A stretch of DNA of 46,483 bases from Lutibacter sp. (GTDB taxonomy: Bacteria > Bacteroidota > Bacteroidia > Flavobacteriales > Flavobacteriaceae), in contig JAQVGD010000005.1 of NCBI GenBank assembly GCA_028696945.1, forward strand, positions 1-46,483. Direction: 5' to 3'. Made by a program: the position numbers and the translations under genes. Within the stretch, counting starts at the first letter, position 1, and each line of letters begins with the position of its first letter. The notes under the pieces were generated by a model. That model was not told the DNA's origin and did not search any database. It saw nothing but the letters and a program-made list of their open reading frames with translations. This document shows positions 16,911 to 27,427 of this stretch, in pieces.

Positions 16911-19040
16911 ATGAAAAATAGTTTAAAACTTAGCATAGTGCTTTTGAGTATATTGCTATTTTCTTGTTCAAAAAAGAGTGAATGGCAAACTGCTGTTGCT
17001 TCGCCTGACGACAATGTTAAAGTTGAATTTATGTTAACCGAGAAAGGTGAACCTACCTATTTGGTTACCTTCAAAAATAAGGAGGTCATAAAAACATCCA
17101 CATTGGGAGGTTTCGATTTAAAAGATATGGCATCTTTAAAAGAAAACTTCGAAATTATAAATGCAACAAAAAGTAATTTTAATGAAGTATGGGAAATGCC
17201 TTGGGGAGAACAAACCAAAGTTGAAAATAACTATAACGAGTTAAAAATTGAGCTTCAAGAAAAAGCAGATTTAAAACGAAAACTAACTATTGTTTTCAGG
17301 GTTTATAATGATGGATTGGGATTTAGATATGAGTTTCCTGAACAGGAAAACCTTTCTGAAGTAATTATTACCGATGAAAATACTCAGTTTAATTTAACTG
17401 GAAATCATAAAGTTTGGTGGATTCCAGGCGATTGGGATATTTATGAGCATTTGTACAATACTTCAAAATTTACAGAAATTGATGCGCTTTCAAAAGCAAA
17501 TCACCCAGATTTGGCCCAAACATACATTCCTGAAAATGCGGTAAATACGCCAGTTACCATGAAAACGGATGAAGGTTTGTATTTGAGTTTTCACGAAGCT
17601 GCTTTGGTGGATTATTCGGATATGACTTTAAAAATAGACAAGGAAAATTTAGCCATGAACAGTGAATTGGTGGGGTCTGAACGCACAGGTTACAAAGTAA
17701 AAAGAGCAGTTCCTTTTCATACGCCTTGGAGAACCCTTCAAATTGCCGAAAAAGCTGGTGATTTAATTGAATCTAAATTGATTGTAAATCTGAACGAACC
17801 AAATAAAATTGGCGATATTTCTTGGTTTAAACCCACAAAATATATGGGAATTTGGTGGGAAATGCATTTGGGAAAATCTACGTGGGATTATAGTGGAAAC
17901 CAAGATATGACTTCATTTACAACAGATGCCAAACCACATGGAAAACACGGAGCAACTACTGAAAACGCAAAAGCATTTATAGATTTTTCAGCAAAAAACA
18001 ATATAGGTGCAGTTTTGGTTGAAGGTTGGAATACAGGCTGGGAACATTGGATCGGTTTTGAAGACCGTGAAGGCGTGTTCGATTTTGTGACGCCTTATCC
18101 AGATTACGATTTAAAAGAAGTGGTGCGTTATGGAAAAGAAAAAGGGGTGGAAATTATTATGCACCACGAAACTTCTGCGGCAACTGAAACCTACGAAAAA
18201 CAACAAGATACCGCTTATGCTTTGATGCAAAGTTTGGGAATTCATGCGGTTAAAACAGGTTATGTTGGCAAAATTTTACCAAAAGGAGAATACCATCACG
18301 GACAATATATGGTGAACCAATACAACAATGCGGTACTAAAAGCGGCGAAATACCAAGTAGCCATCAATGCCCATGAACCTATTAAAGCTACTGGTTTGCG
18401 AAGAACGTATCCCAACACTATTTCCCGTGAAGGTTTGCGCGGACAGGAATTTAACGCCTGGGCTTCTGACGGAGGAAATCCGCCAGAACATTTACCGATT
18501 ATTGCCTTTACAAGAATGTTGGCAGGACCAATCGACTTTACCCCTGGAATTTTCGACATAAAATTTGACAAGTGGAAAAAAGAGAATCAGGTAAATACAA
18601 CCATAGCCCAACAATTGGCTTTGTATGTGGTAATTTACAGTCCAGTTCAAATGGCAGCCGATTTAATCGAGAATTATGAAGGAAATCCAGCTTTTCAATT
18701 TATAAAAGATGTTGGCGTAGATTGGCAAACAACAAAAGTTTTAAACGGAGAAATTGGCGATTTTGTAACTATTGCTAGAAAAGAACGCAGTTCAGAAAAT
18801 TGGTTTGTGGGTGGAATTACCGATGAAAATGCAAGAGAAATGGATATTAAATTTGATTTTTTAAGTCCAGAGGTAACCTATGAAGCCATTATTTATGAAG
18901 ATGGGAAAGATGCACATTGGAACGAGAATCCAACCTCCATCAACATCAGAAAATTGGAAATTACCAATCAAACAGATTTAAAATTAAAATTAGCTCCTGG
19001 AGGCGGATTTGCCATCAGTTTAAAACCCTTAAAAAAATAA
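16911..19040 (+). CDS. susB: GH97 alpha-glucosidase, SusB-type lipoprotein
   Basis: 709 residues with lipobox Cys19. GH97 SusB of Bacteroides thetaiotaomicron is an inverting, calcium-dependent alpha-glucosidase with acid Glu532 and base residues Glu508 and Glu439. Here 'MHHETSA' (Glu420), 'NAHEPIKATG' (Glu489) and 'RGQEFNAW' (Glu513) have exactly the same spacings of 69 and 24 residues, which supports an active inverting enzyme and not a retaining galactosidase of the same family. The N-terminal beta-sandwich occupies about 25-290. It works on periplasmic maltodextrins next to the GH13 and GH31 enzymes. It is sandwiched between two GH13 lipoprotein genes with 2- and 7-bp gaps. Confidence 0.93.
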   Translation: MKNSLKLSIVLLSILLFSCSKKSEWQTAVASPDDNVKVEFMLTEKGEPTYLVTFKNKEVIKTSTLGGFDLKDMASLKENFEIINATKSNFNEVWEMPWGEQTKVENNYNELKIELQEKADLKRKLTIVFRVYNDGLGFRYEFPEQENLSEVIITDENTQFNLTGNHKVWWIPGDWDIYEHLYNTSKFTEIDALSKANHPDLAQTYIPENAVNTPVTMKTDEGLYLSFHEAALVDYSDMTLKIDKENLAMNSELVGSERTGYKVKRAVPFHTPWRTLQIAEKAGDLIESKLIVNLNEPNKIGDISWFKPTKYMGIWWEMHLGKSTWDYSGNQDMTSFTTDAKPHGKHGATTENAKAFIDFSAKNNIGAVLVEGWNTGWEHWIGFEDREGVFDFVTPYPDYDLKEVVRYGKEKGVEIIMHHETSAATETYEKQQDTAYALMQSLGIHAVKTGYVGKILPKGEYHHGQYMVNQYNNAVLKAAKYQVAINAHEPIKATGLRRTYPNTISREGLRGQEFNAWASDGGNPPEHLPIIAFTRMLAGPIDFTPGIFDIKFDKWKKENQVNTTIAQQLALYVVIYSPVQMAADLIENYEGNPAFQFIKDVGVDWQTTKVLNGEIGDFVTIARKERSSENWFVGGITDENAREMDIKFDFLSPEVTYEAIIYEDGKDAHWNENPTSINIRKLEITNQTDLKLKLAPGGGFAISLKPLKK

Positions 19041-19047
19041 TACAATA

Positions 19048-20409
19048 ATGAGAAAAACACTTTTTATAATAACACTAATTATTTTAGCTTCTTGTAAAAC
19101 AGAAACTAAAGAAGTTAAATCAAATGAAAATAATATGGATTCCATTGCGCCAATTTCAAATGAGGCATTAGAAAACGCTATCATTTATGAAGCGAATATT
19201 AGACAGTATTCACCTGAAGGAACCTTCGAAAAATTTACGGAAGATATTCCTAAGCTGAAGGAATTGGGGGTAAAAATTATTTGGGTAATGCCAATTTATC
19301 CAATTTCAACAACAAAAAGCAAAGGCAGTTTGGGAAGTTATTATGCCATTTCCGACTATACCAAAGTGAATCCCGAATTTGGAAATTTAGACGATGTTAA
19401 AAACTTGGTAAATACCGCACATAAAAATGGCATGTATGTAATTCTGGATTGGGTTGCAAACCATACTGGTTGGGATCACGTTTGGTTAAAAGAGCATCCT
19501 GAATATTACACCAAAGATGAAAAAGGAGAAATTACGCATACCGTTGGGACAGATTGGACAGATGTGGCGGATTTAAATTACGACAACCATGAAATGCGTG
19601 CCGAAATGTTGGAAGATATGAAATATTGGCTGAAAGAAGTTGATGTGGATGGATTTAGATGTGATGTTGCAGGCATGGTTCCGCTCGATTTTTGGCAACA
19701 TTCTATTGCTGAATTGAAAAAAATAAAACCAATTTTTATGCTTGCTGAAGGATGGGAACCCAATTTGTTTGAAAATGCTTTTGATATGGGTTACAGCTGG
19801 GATACACACCATAGAATGAACGCCATTGCACAAGGTAAGGAAACCGTTAAAAACTGGGATGAGAGAATGATTCAAATTGACACGCTTTATAAAAAAGATG
19901 ATATTTTGATGAATTTTGTGACCAACCACGATGAAAATTCTTGGAATGGAACTGTAAAAGAACGTATGGGAGATGCCTCTGAAGTGATGTTGGCATTGTC
20001 ATATTGTGCGCCTGGAATGCCTTTGATTTATAGCGGACAGGAATATGATATGGACAAACGTTTACGGTTTTTTGAAAAAGACACCATCCCGAAGATAAAA
20101 GGTAAAGTATGGCCATTATTGGTAAAATTAGGGGAACTAAAAACCAATAATAAAGCATTAAACGGCGGTAAAAATGCAGCCTCATACACTAGAATTCCTT
20201 CTTCTGATGATAAAGACATTTTAATTTTCTCAAGAGAGAAGGATGGTGATAAACTCACTTTTATGGCAAATCTATCTAAAAAGGAAGTTACTTTTACCTC
20301 GGAAAAGGAAGGAGAATCAATTGATTTTTTCAGTGATGAAAAGTTTGTGTTTTCCAAAGAAAAGCCTTTAACTTTTAAAGCTTGGGAATATAAAATTTTT
20401 ATCAACTAA
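19048..20409 (+). CDS. second GH13 alpha-amylase-family lipoprotein
   Basis: 453 residues with lipobox Cys16. GH13 regions: 'DWVANHTGWDH' (region I, near 132), 'DGFRCDVAGM' with nucleophile Asp206, 'LAEGW' with acid Glu234, and 'NHDENSW' with Asp295. It is about 100 residues shorter than the first GH13 enzyme, with little insertion in domain B and a compact C-terminal beta domain. Such short GH13 proteins may act on small maltodextrins. Substrate and exact subfamily cannot be read from the sequence. It is the last gene of the rightward locus; a strong hairpin terminator begins 135 bp after its stop. Confidence 0.9.
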   Translation: MRKTLFIITLIILASCKTETKEVKSNENNMDSIAPISNEALENAIIYEANIRQYSPEGTFEKFTEDIPKLKELGVKIIWVMPIYPISTTKSKGSLGSYYAISDYTKVNPEFGNLDDVKNLVNTAHKNGMYVILDWVANHTGWDHVWLKEHPEYYTKDEKGEITHTVGTDWTDVADLNYDNHEMRAEMLEDMKYWLKEVDVDGFRCDVAGMVPLDFWQHSIAELKKIKPIFMLAEGWEPNLFENAFDMGYSWDTHHRMNAIAQGKETVKNWDERMIQIDTLYKKDDILMNFVTNHDENSWNGTVKERMGDASEVMLALSYCAPGMPLIYSGQEYDMDKRLRFFEKDTIPKIKGKVWPLLVKLGELKTNNKALNGGKNAASYTRIPSSDDKDILIFSREKDGDKLTFMANLSKKEVTFTSEKEGESIDFFSDEKFVFSKEKPLTFKAWEYKIFIN

Positions 20410-20544
20410 TTGATAAAGCTAAAAAGTTGAAAGTTTAAAGATTGTACATCAATATTGCAACAATCTGATAATTAATGTCATTAAATTTCGCCGCTATTAA
20501 TTAGGCAGCGACACATTTAGAGCACACAACCAAAAACTTACAGT

Positions 20545-20590
20545 TTACAAGATAAGGACTTTATTTTAAAGTCCTTATCTTGTAATTTTC
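20545..20590 (+). terminator. terminator of the maltodextrin operon
   Basis: TTACAAGATAAGGACTTTA and its exact reverse complement (20545-20563 and 20567-20585) flank a 3-nt loop, giving a perfect 19-bp stem followed by a short T-run. It separates the GH13 gene from pfkA. The symmetric A/T flanks mean it could act in both directions. Confidence 0.88.
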
Positions 20591-20620
20591 AACGAAATCG
20601 TTTTAGTGAATATTAGGAGG

Positions 20621-20656
20621 TTTCGTAGGACGAAAAAGCATTTAAAAGTAACTTTG
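20621..20656 (+). promoter_or_regulatory. pfkA promoter
   Basis: TAACTTTG at 20649-20656 matches the -7 consensus TAnnTTTG. TTTC at 20621-20624 is a near match to the -33 TTTG, with a 24-bp spacer. Transcription would begin about 10 bp before the pfkA ATG, a short leader. Together with the preceding terminator it makes pfkA-gapA-kinase a separate unit. Confidence 0.6.
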
Positions 20657-20673
20657 TATTATATTTTTTACCC

Positions 20674-21660
20674 ATGAGTGAACCAATTAAAAAGATAGCA
20701 GTTTTAACGTCTGGAGGCGATGCACCTGGAATGAATGCTGCAATTAGAGCCGTTGTTAGAGCCTGCACTTATTATAGAATTGATTGCGTTGGCGTTTATA
20801 GAGGTTATCAAGGTTTGATTGAAGGTGATTTTGAAATGCTTTCTGCACGTCACGTCAGCAATATTATTAATAAAGGCGGTACAATTTTAAAATCTGCACG
20901 TTCCAATGAATTTAAAACAGTTGAAGGAAGGGTAAAAGCGCATAACAGTTTAAAAGAAGCCGGTATTGGTGCTCTGATTGTTATTGGAGGAGATGGTACT
21001 TTTACAGGAGGTATAAAACTTATTGAGGAGTTTGATTTTCCGATTGTTGGAATTCCTGGAACCATTGACAATGATATTTTTGGGACAGACAACACGATTG
21101 GTTATGACACTGCCCTAAATACAGTTGTGGAAGCAATTGATAAAATTCGCGATACTGCAAGTTCTCACAACAGATTGTTCTTTATAGAAGTGATGGGGCG
21201 TGATGCTGGTTTTATTGCATTAAACTCAGGAATAGGTGCCGGTGCCGAGGAAATCCTGATTCCCGAAAAAGATTTAGGATTGGATAGGTTGGTAGAGTCT
21301 CTTCAAAAAAGTAAAGATAAAGGTAAAACAAGCAGTATTGTAGTTGTTTCAGAAGGAGATAAAATTGGCAAAAGCGTATTTGAATTGGCCGATTATATCA
21401 ATGAAAACTTCCCTTATTACGACATCAGAGTATCTGTTTTAGGGCATATGCAACGCGGAGGTTCTCCAAGTTGTTTTGACAGGGTTTTGGCGAGCAGATT
21501 AGGTGTTGCGGCAGTTGAAGCTTTACTGGACAGGTCAACAGGTATTATGGTGGGAATTACAGACAATCAAGTGTCAAAAGTTGATCTCAATAAGGCCATA
21601 AAAATGAATAACGATATTAGCAAAGAGTTACTTAAAGTAGCTGAAATAACTTCATCATAA
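20674..21660 (+). CDS. pfkA: ATP-dependent 6-phosphofructokinase
   Basis: 328 residues, the usual length of the bacterial ATP-dependent enzyme. 'TSGGDAPGMNAAIRAVV' lies at 12-28, the ATP site 'GGDGT' at 105-109, and the catalytic 'PGTIDND' at 128-134 has Asp132 as general base (Asp127 in E. coli). 'MGRDAGFIAL' and 'GHMQRGGSP' bind fructose-6-phosphate. Gly at the GGDGT position indicates ATP rather than pyrophosphate dependence. It starts a glycolytic unit with gapA 30 bp downstream, next to the locus that yields glucose-6-phosphate. Confidence 0.97.
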   Translation: MSEPIKKIAVLTSGGDAPGMNAAIRAVVRACTYYRIDCVGVYRGYQGLIEGDFEMLSARHVSNIINKGGTILKSARSNEFKTVEGRVKAHNSLKEAGIGALIVIGGDGTFTGGIKLIEEFDFPIVGIPGTIDNDIFGTDNTIGYDTALNTVVEAIDKIRDTASSHNRLFFIEVMGRDAGFIALNSGIGAGAEEILIPEKDLGLDRLVESLQKSKDKGKTSSIVVVSEGDKIGKSVFELADYINENFPYYDIRVSVLGHMQRGGSPSCFDRVLASRLGVAAVEALLDRSTGIMVGITDNQVSKVDLNKAIKMNNDISKELLKVAEITSS

Positions 21661-21687
21661 AAATAGATTAGTAAATTAAAATAATAA

Positions 21688-22695
<1,008 letters not shown>

Positions 22696-22721
22696 GAAAT
22701 AACAGTTTAAAAAACAAAAAA

Positions 22722-23582
22722 ATGATTCTAATAGCAGATGGAGGTTCAACGAAGGTTGATTGGATTTTACTGGATAAAGATGGAAGTCAGGTATTTAAAA
22801 CAAGGACTGAAGGATTAAATCCAGAAATCTTGTCTGCCGATATATTGAAAATCAGAATTCGGGCCAATGAGGAAATCTCGAGTTACAAAGACAAAGTGAC
22901 TGAGGTTTATTTTTATGGTGCTGGATGCGGAACAAAGAAATTGACATCGCTTTTGAAATCTATATTTGAATCATTTTTTAAAAATGCGAAAATTGTTGTA
23001 AAGGAAGATACTTTTGCCGCAGTTTATGCTGTAACCACAAAACCAGGAATAGTTTGTATTCTGGGAACAGGATCAAATAGCTGTTATTTTGACGGCAAAA
23101 ATGTCGATGTCAGAGTTCCTTCATTGGGCTATATTTTAATGGATGAAGCCAGTGGTAATTATTTCGGCAAAAAATTAATACGGGATTATTATTACAATAA
23201 GATGCCAAAATCCATTGCAGCACTTTTTGAAACGCAATTTGATTTGGATGCTGATGTCATCAAAAGAAATATTTATAAAGAGGAAAATCCGAATGTCTAT
23301 TTAGCGCATTTTGCTGAATTTATTTTCAAAAATGATCGCACACCGTACTTTAATAAAGTGTTGCGTAAAGGGTTAAAAGATTTCTTTAAAAATAGGGTGT
23401 TGCCTTATGTTGAATCAAGCCATGTTCCAGTACATTTTGTTGGTTCAATAGCTTTCTTTTCACAGGATATTATCAACGAAGTTGCGAATTATCATTTGAT
23501 TGAAATTGGCAAAGTTATTAGGCGACCTATTGATGGTTTGATAGAATACCATAGAGAAAAAATAAAATCAGAGAAGGTCTAA
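22722..23582 (+). CDS. BadF/BadG/BcrA/BcrD-type ATPase, probable amino-sugar or hexose kinase
   Basis: 286 residues of the ASKHA fold. The phosphate-1 motif 'IADGGSTKVDW' is at 3-13, and the phosphate-2 motif 'GIVCILGTGSNSCYFDG' lies near 110. 'LMDEASGNYFGK' near 140 and an adenosine motif 'HFVGSIAFFS' near 240 resemble N-acetylglucosamine kinases of this family. Placement after pfkA and gapA supports a role in feeding a phosphorylated hexose into glycolysis. One attractive role is phosphorylating the free glucose left by maltose phosphorylase, but amino-sugar kinase is the commoner annotation. Its 3' end overlaps the 3' end of convergent murF by 15 bp. Confidence 0.75.
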   Translation: MILIADGGSTKVDWILLDKDGSQVFKTRTEGLNPEILSADILKIRIRANEEISSYKDKVTEVYFYGAGCGTKKLTSLLKSIFESFFKNAKIVVKEDTFAAVYAVTTKPGIVCILGTGSNSCYFDGKNVDVRVPSLGYILMDEASGNYFGKKLIRDYYYNKMPKSIAALFETQFDLDADVIKRNIYKEENPNVYLAHFAEFIFKNDRTPYFNKVLRKGLKDFFKNRVLPYVESSHVPVHFVGSIAFFSQDIINEVANYHLIEIGKVIRRPIDGLIEYHREKIKSEKV

Positions 23583-24827
23583 CAACCTTTCTAAAGCCAT
23601 ACCGCGAGATCCTTTTATAAGAATCGTGGCATTGTTAATGTTTGAATAATTAGTTGAATTTTTGAAAGACTCATAACTTTCAGAAACAAAAGCATTTTTT
23701 ACACCAGTTGTAGAAAATGCTTTTCCTATTAAGAAAACCTTCGAAAAATTATACGAAATTACCAAATTTGCTATTTTTTCATGTTCCGCTTTGCTGTCTT
23801 TTCCCAGCTCAAACATATCGCCTAAAAACACCACTTTATTTCCATCCTTCAATTGGGCAAAATTTTCAAGCGCAGCCTGCATACTGCTCGGATTTGCGTT
23901 ATAGGCATCCAAAATTATTTTATTGCTGCCTTTTTCAATGATTTGCGAGCGGTTATTTGCTGGGGTATAACTTTCAATGGCATTTTTAATATCATTTTCA
24001 GAAACATTAAAATAATTTCCAACCGCAACAGCTACCGCAATATTGCTGTAATTGTATTTTCCGATAAGGTTGCTTTCAATCAAAATATTTTTAAATTGAA
24101 CATTCACAAACGGATTGGCTTCTATAAATTTAATGGTATTGTTGTTAAATTGGATGGAATTTATGTCTGATGATTGTTTTACCTGAAGTTCATCATCTGT
24201 ATTAATAAAAACAGTTCCGTTATTCAATCTTAAAAAATCATACAATTCGGATTTTGCTTTAACAACGCCTTCAAAATCTCCAAATCCTTCTAAATGTGCT
24301 TTTCCGAAATTGGTAATTAAGCCATAATTCGGTTCAGCGATGCCACATGAAAATTCAATTTCCTTTAAATGATTTGCGCCCATTTCAACAATGCCAATTT
24401 CTGTTTTTGGCGTTATGGATAACAGTGTAAGCGGTACGCCAATATGGTTGTTTAAATTGCCAGAAGTAGCCACAGTTGCATATTTTTTTGACAATACGGC
24501 ATTAATAAGTTCTTTGGTGGTGGTTTTTCCGTTGCTTCCTGTTAATGAAATAATAGGAATGGCAAGTTGCTTTCTGTGATGATTCGCTAACTTTTGAAGC
24601 GTTTCCAAAACATTTTCAACCAAGATGGTTTTGGAATCAGTTTTGTATTTTTCCTCATCAATAACCGCATAGTTTGCTCCGCTTTTTAGTGCTTCTTCAG
24701 CAAATTCGTTTCCATTGAAATTATCGCCTTTTAGGGCGAAAAACATGCTTCCATTTCTTATTTTTCGGGTGTCGGTATCCACCAAATAAGTTTGGTTATA
24801 TAACAGGTATAATTGTGCAATATTCAT
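23568..24827 (-). CDS. murF: UDP-N-acetylmuramoyl-tripeptide--D-alanyl-D-alanine ligase
   Basis: 419 residues, slightly shorter than E. coli MurF (452). The ATP-binding loop 'LTGSNGKTTTKE' is at about 95-106. Further Mur-ligase features are 'EMGANHLKEIEFSC' near 148, 'DAYNANPSSM' near 307 and 'LGDMFELG' near 337, the last two being MurF-specific. It adds D-Ala-D-Ala to the peptidoglycan precursor in the cytoplasm. It lies downstream of gldJ on the same strand, a common flavobacterial arrangement, but a hairpin terminator separates the two, so it probably has its own promoter. Confidence 0.95.
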   Translation of the reverse strand: MNIAQLYLLYNQTYLVDTDTRKIRNGSMFFALKGDNFNGNEFAEEALKSGANYAVIDEEKYKTDSKTILVENVLETLQKLANHHRKQLAIPIISLTGSNGKTTTKELINAVLSKKYATVATSGNLNNHIGVPLTLLSITPKTEIGIVEMGANHLKEIEFSCGIAEPNYGLITNFGKAHLEGFGDFEGVVKAKSELYDFLRLNNGTVFINTDDELQVKQSSDINSIQFNNNTIKFIEANPFVNVQFKNILIESNLIGKYNYSNIAVAVAVGNYFNVSENDIKNAIESYTPANNRSQIIEKGSNKIILDAYNANPSSMQAALENFAQLKDGNKVVFLGDMFELGKDSKAEHEKIANLVISYNFSKVFLIGKAFSTTGVKNAFVSESYESFKNSTNYSNINNATILIKGSRGMALERLLDLL

Positions 24828-24838
24828 AGGTTAACTAT

Positions 24839-24872
24839 AAAAAAGCCTCACTGAAATTTCAGTGAGGCTTGG
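24839..24872 (-). terminator. gldJ terminator
   Basis: AAGCCTCACTGAAA and TTTCAGTGAGGCTT (24843-24856, 24857-24870) are exact reverse complements. On the minus strand they are followed by a run of T. It lies 22 bp after the gldJ stop and before murF. Confidence 0.85.
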
Positions 24873-24891
24873 GTTTATTTTAAAAATAATT

Positions 24892-26598
24892 TTAATATCT
24901 GACTTTTGTTGTTGTTGGTTTTCTTTTTTTATAAGTCATTGGACCAATTCTGTCTGAAGCACACCTAAAACCAATATAATTGGTGGCCATATATTCGGGC
25001 AAATACCTGCGTTGGGAAGGATCTAGCCAATATTCCATATCTTTCCATGAGCCACCTTTGTAAACACGCGAGATGTCGCTAATTAAAGTAGTTCTTTTAG
25101 CAACGTCATATTCTTGCATCAATAAGCCGCTTTCTCCAATAACTTTTGGTTTAACAGGCGAATTGTACATTCGTGGTTTGGTTTCTAAATCTTCCTCATT
25201 TTTATTGTACATTTTTGTTGAAGCCAAATCACCATCTTTTACATCCACATTATAAGCTTCCTCATAATTATTTCTCATATAAGCATCGCTCTTGGTAACA
25301 GGAGTATATTTAACGCTTCCAGGCAAAAATTTAGGCACTATTTTGCCATTAGCTAAAGTATCATATTCAACTGTCTGATCATCGGCAATTACAACACTTC
25401 CTTCAGCATCAATCATTTTTTTTGTAAAAATATTTCCTCTGAAATAGTTGAAGTCATTGGCTTCACTATCAATAATTGGTCGGTAAACATCTGCCACCCA
25501 TTCAGCGACATTACCAGACATGTCATACAAACCAAAAGCGTTTGGTTCATAAGATTTTACAGCGATAGTGATATCGGCACCATCATTGCTCCATCCTGGA
25601 ACACCGCTATAATCTCCTTTTCCTTGTTTAAAGTTAGCCAATTGGTCACCTTTATATTTTTTTGATTTGTTTCGGGTATATTTTCCTTCCCAAGCATATT
25701 TTTTTCTACCTCGCGTATTGTTATACTCACGGTTTTCAACAATAGCTTTTGCTGCGTATTCCCATTCAGCTTCGGTAGGAAGTCTAAATTTAGAGCTCAA
25801 TATTCCGTCAGAAATTTTGACTTGTCTGCCAGTAAATGAACCTCTTGAAGGTCTGGATTCCCCTTTTTTAAGTTGTTTATTAGTTGGTAATCCTTTTTTG
25901 TAGATAGAAGAATCTCCATCAAAAAGACTAAATGGACTGCTTAAATAGGTATCTGTATTAAAATTGTTCTGTCCCTTAACTTCTAGAGAATCTAACTTGA
26001 AAAGAGGTTTTAGCACTCCTTTATCCATCAATATTTTTTCATTAACCCTATCGGTTCTCCATTTACAATATTGTGTAGCCTGAATCCAACTAACGCCTAT
26101 TACCGGATAATCAGCATAACCTGGATGTCTCAAATAATTTTCAGTCAATAATTCATTCAATCCCAAAACATCTCTCCAAACTAAAGTATCTGGAACGGCA
26201 GATTCATATATATGCTCATAATTTGGGTCGCTCGGAGGAAAAACTTTTTCCATCCAATCTAAATAAAATCCATATTCAGAGTTGGTCACTTCAGTTTCAT
26301 CCATATAAAATGAACGAACTTGTTGTTGAACTGGTGTGGTATTCCAGTCAAACAGTACATCATCCTGTACATGACCCATAGTAAATGTACCGCCTTCAAT
26401 TAAAACCATTCCTGGAGGTGCTTGCTGTCCTTTATATTTTGTGTCTCCCGCAAAACCACCTGCTTTCTTATCCTTAGAACTCCAACCGGTAAGAGATACA
26501 TTATTTCTTGGGTTTCTATTATGGCAACTCACAAAGAAAACAACAGTAATAGTTAACAAGATTAACTTAGAAATGTTATTTAGATTTTTTAAGTTCAT
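24892..26598 (-). CDS. gldJ: gliding motility lipoprotein GldJ
   Basis: 568 residues with lipobox Cys25. The mature part begins with the GldJ-typical 'SLTGWSS' and carries a formylglycine-generating-enzyme (sulfatase-modifying factor) fold: 'PGMVLIEGGTFTMGH' near 62, 'PVIGVSWIQATQYCKWR' near 165, 'LPTEAEWEYAAKA' near 272, and 'VYKGGSWKDMEYW' with 'YIGFRCA' near the end. GldJ is a structural lipoprotein of the gliding apparatus in Flavobacterium johnsoniae, and its loss also destabilises GldK and secretion. The known neighbour murF is conserved downstream. Upstream, where porU is expected, there is only non-coding sequence before porV. Confidence 0.93.
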   Translation of the reverse strand: MNLKNLNNISKLILLTITVVFFVSCHNRNPRNNVSLTGWSSKDKKAGGFAGDTKYKGQQAPPGMVLIEGGTFTMGHVQDDVLFDWNTTPVQQQVRSFYMDETEVTNSEYGFYLDWMEKVFPPSDPNYEHIYESAVPDTLVWRDVLGLNELLTENYLRHPGYADYPVIGVSWIQATQYCKWRTDRVNEKILMDKGVLKPLFKLDSLEVKGQNNFNTDTYLSSPFSLFDGDSSIYKKGLPTNKQLKKGESRPSRGSFTGRQVKISDGILSSKFRLPTEAEWEYAAKAIVENREYNNTRGRKKYAWEGKYTRNKSKKYKGDQLANFKQGKGDYSGVPGWSNDGADITIAVKSYEPNAFGLYDMSGNVAEWVADVYRPIIDSEANDFNYFRGNIFTKKMIDAEGSVVIADDQTVEYDTLANGKIVPKFLPGSVKYTPVTKSDAYMRNNYEEAYNVDVKDGDLASTKMYNKNEEDLETKPRMYNSPVKPKVIGESGLLMQEYDVAKRTTLISDISRVYKGGSWKDMEYWLDPSQRRYLPEYMATNYIGFRCASDRIGPMTYKKRKPTTTKVRY

Positions 26599-27394
26599 TT
26601 CAAATTAGTTAGGGTTATATTTTTCCGCAATTTACACTAAATTAATTTTTTTGCAAGAAATAATTCTAATATTTAATAAATATTTGCTACGCTTTTACTA
26701 ACGATGGTTTTCAATCTTTAGTATGCAAAATGTTGTAATATATTTCAATGATACAGCTATTTTTTTAATGAAACGCCTTACAAAGCGCAATTATTTTTCA
26801 TATTTCTTTTCGCCAAAAATACCATTTTTAGATTGTAATTGGACATATTTTTTTAAATAGTAATAAAAATAGTAGGGCGAATGGAGGCATTATCTTTACA
26901 GTATAAACTAACTTACTGTAAATATTAATTGTAAAAAAATGTTTAAACATCTCATATACACATACTTACAATTATATAAAAACCCACAGAAACAGAACTT
27001 GTAGCTTAATGACACAATTTATAAAATTCAATCTCTCTTATTTGGGCTGTTTTAAAAGTATGGAATCCTACAATAATATGAAGGAAATAGCGTTTTTTTC
27101 TCTGAAGTTGATAATGATTTTGCGTATATAAAAGTTTGAATTTTGCCTGTTGGTGGACAAATTATTATCTTGTTGTTTTTATCAATTATTTTGTGCGAGC
27201 TAAAAATAAACTAAAATTGGTAATTAGCCTGTTCAATTTTAGGGCATTTATTTGGAATTGTGCGTTGGGTTAATTTGATGATTTTGTTTTTATGCAAAAA
27301 AAAATAGGTAAATTGGCTTAAATTAAATCTGTTGAAACTTAATTTTTAAAACAGACATAAAAAAGCAGAAAAATTAGGATACTTCAATAATAAA
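26599..27394. other. non-coding gap between gldJ and porV
   Basis: About 800 bp with no ORF of useful size on either strand. Short open stretches exist but all are interrupted within 25 codons or so. One inverted repeat is visible, TTTACAGTA at 26895-26903 with its complement at 26914-26922, which could be an operator or weak hairpin. The gap must hold the promoters of two divergent genes. In other Bacteroidota porU lies next to porV; no piece of a porU-sized gene (over 1,000 residues) can be recognised. Confidence 0.7.
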
Positions 27395-27427
27395 ATGAGA
27401 TATTTGATAATTAAATATACAAAATTA

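Noticed and set aside
26939-27220. Remnant of porU between gldJ and porV
   Set aside because: Short frames can be translated, one with 'EGNSVFFSEVDNDFAYIKV', but no PorU signature or consistent frame is seen.
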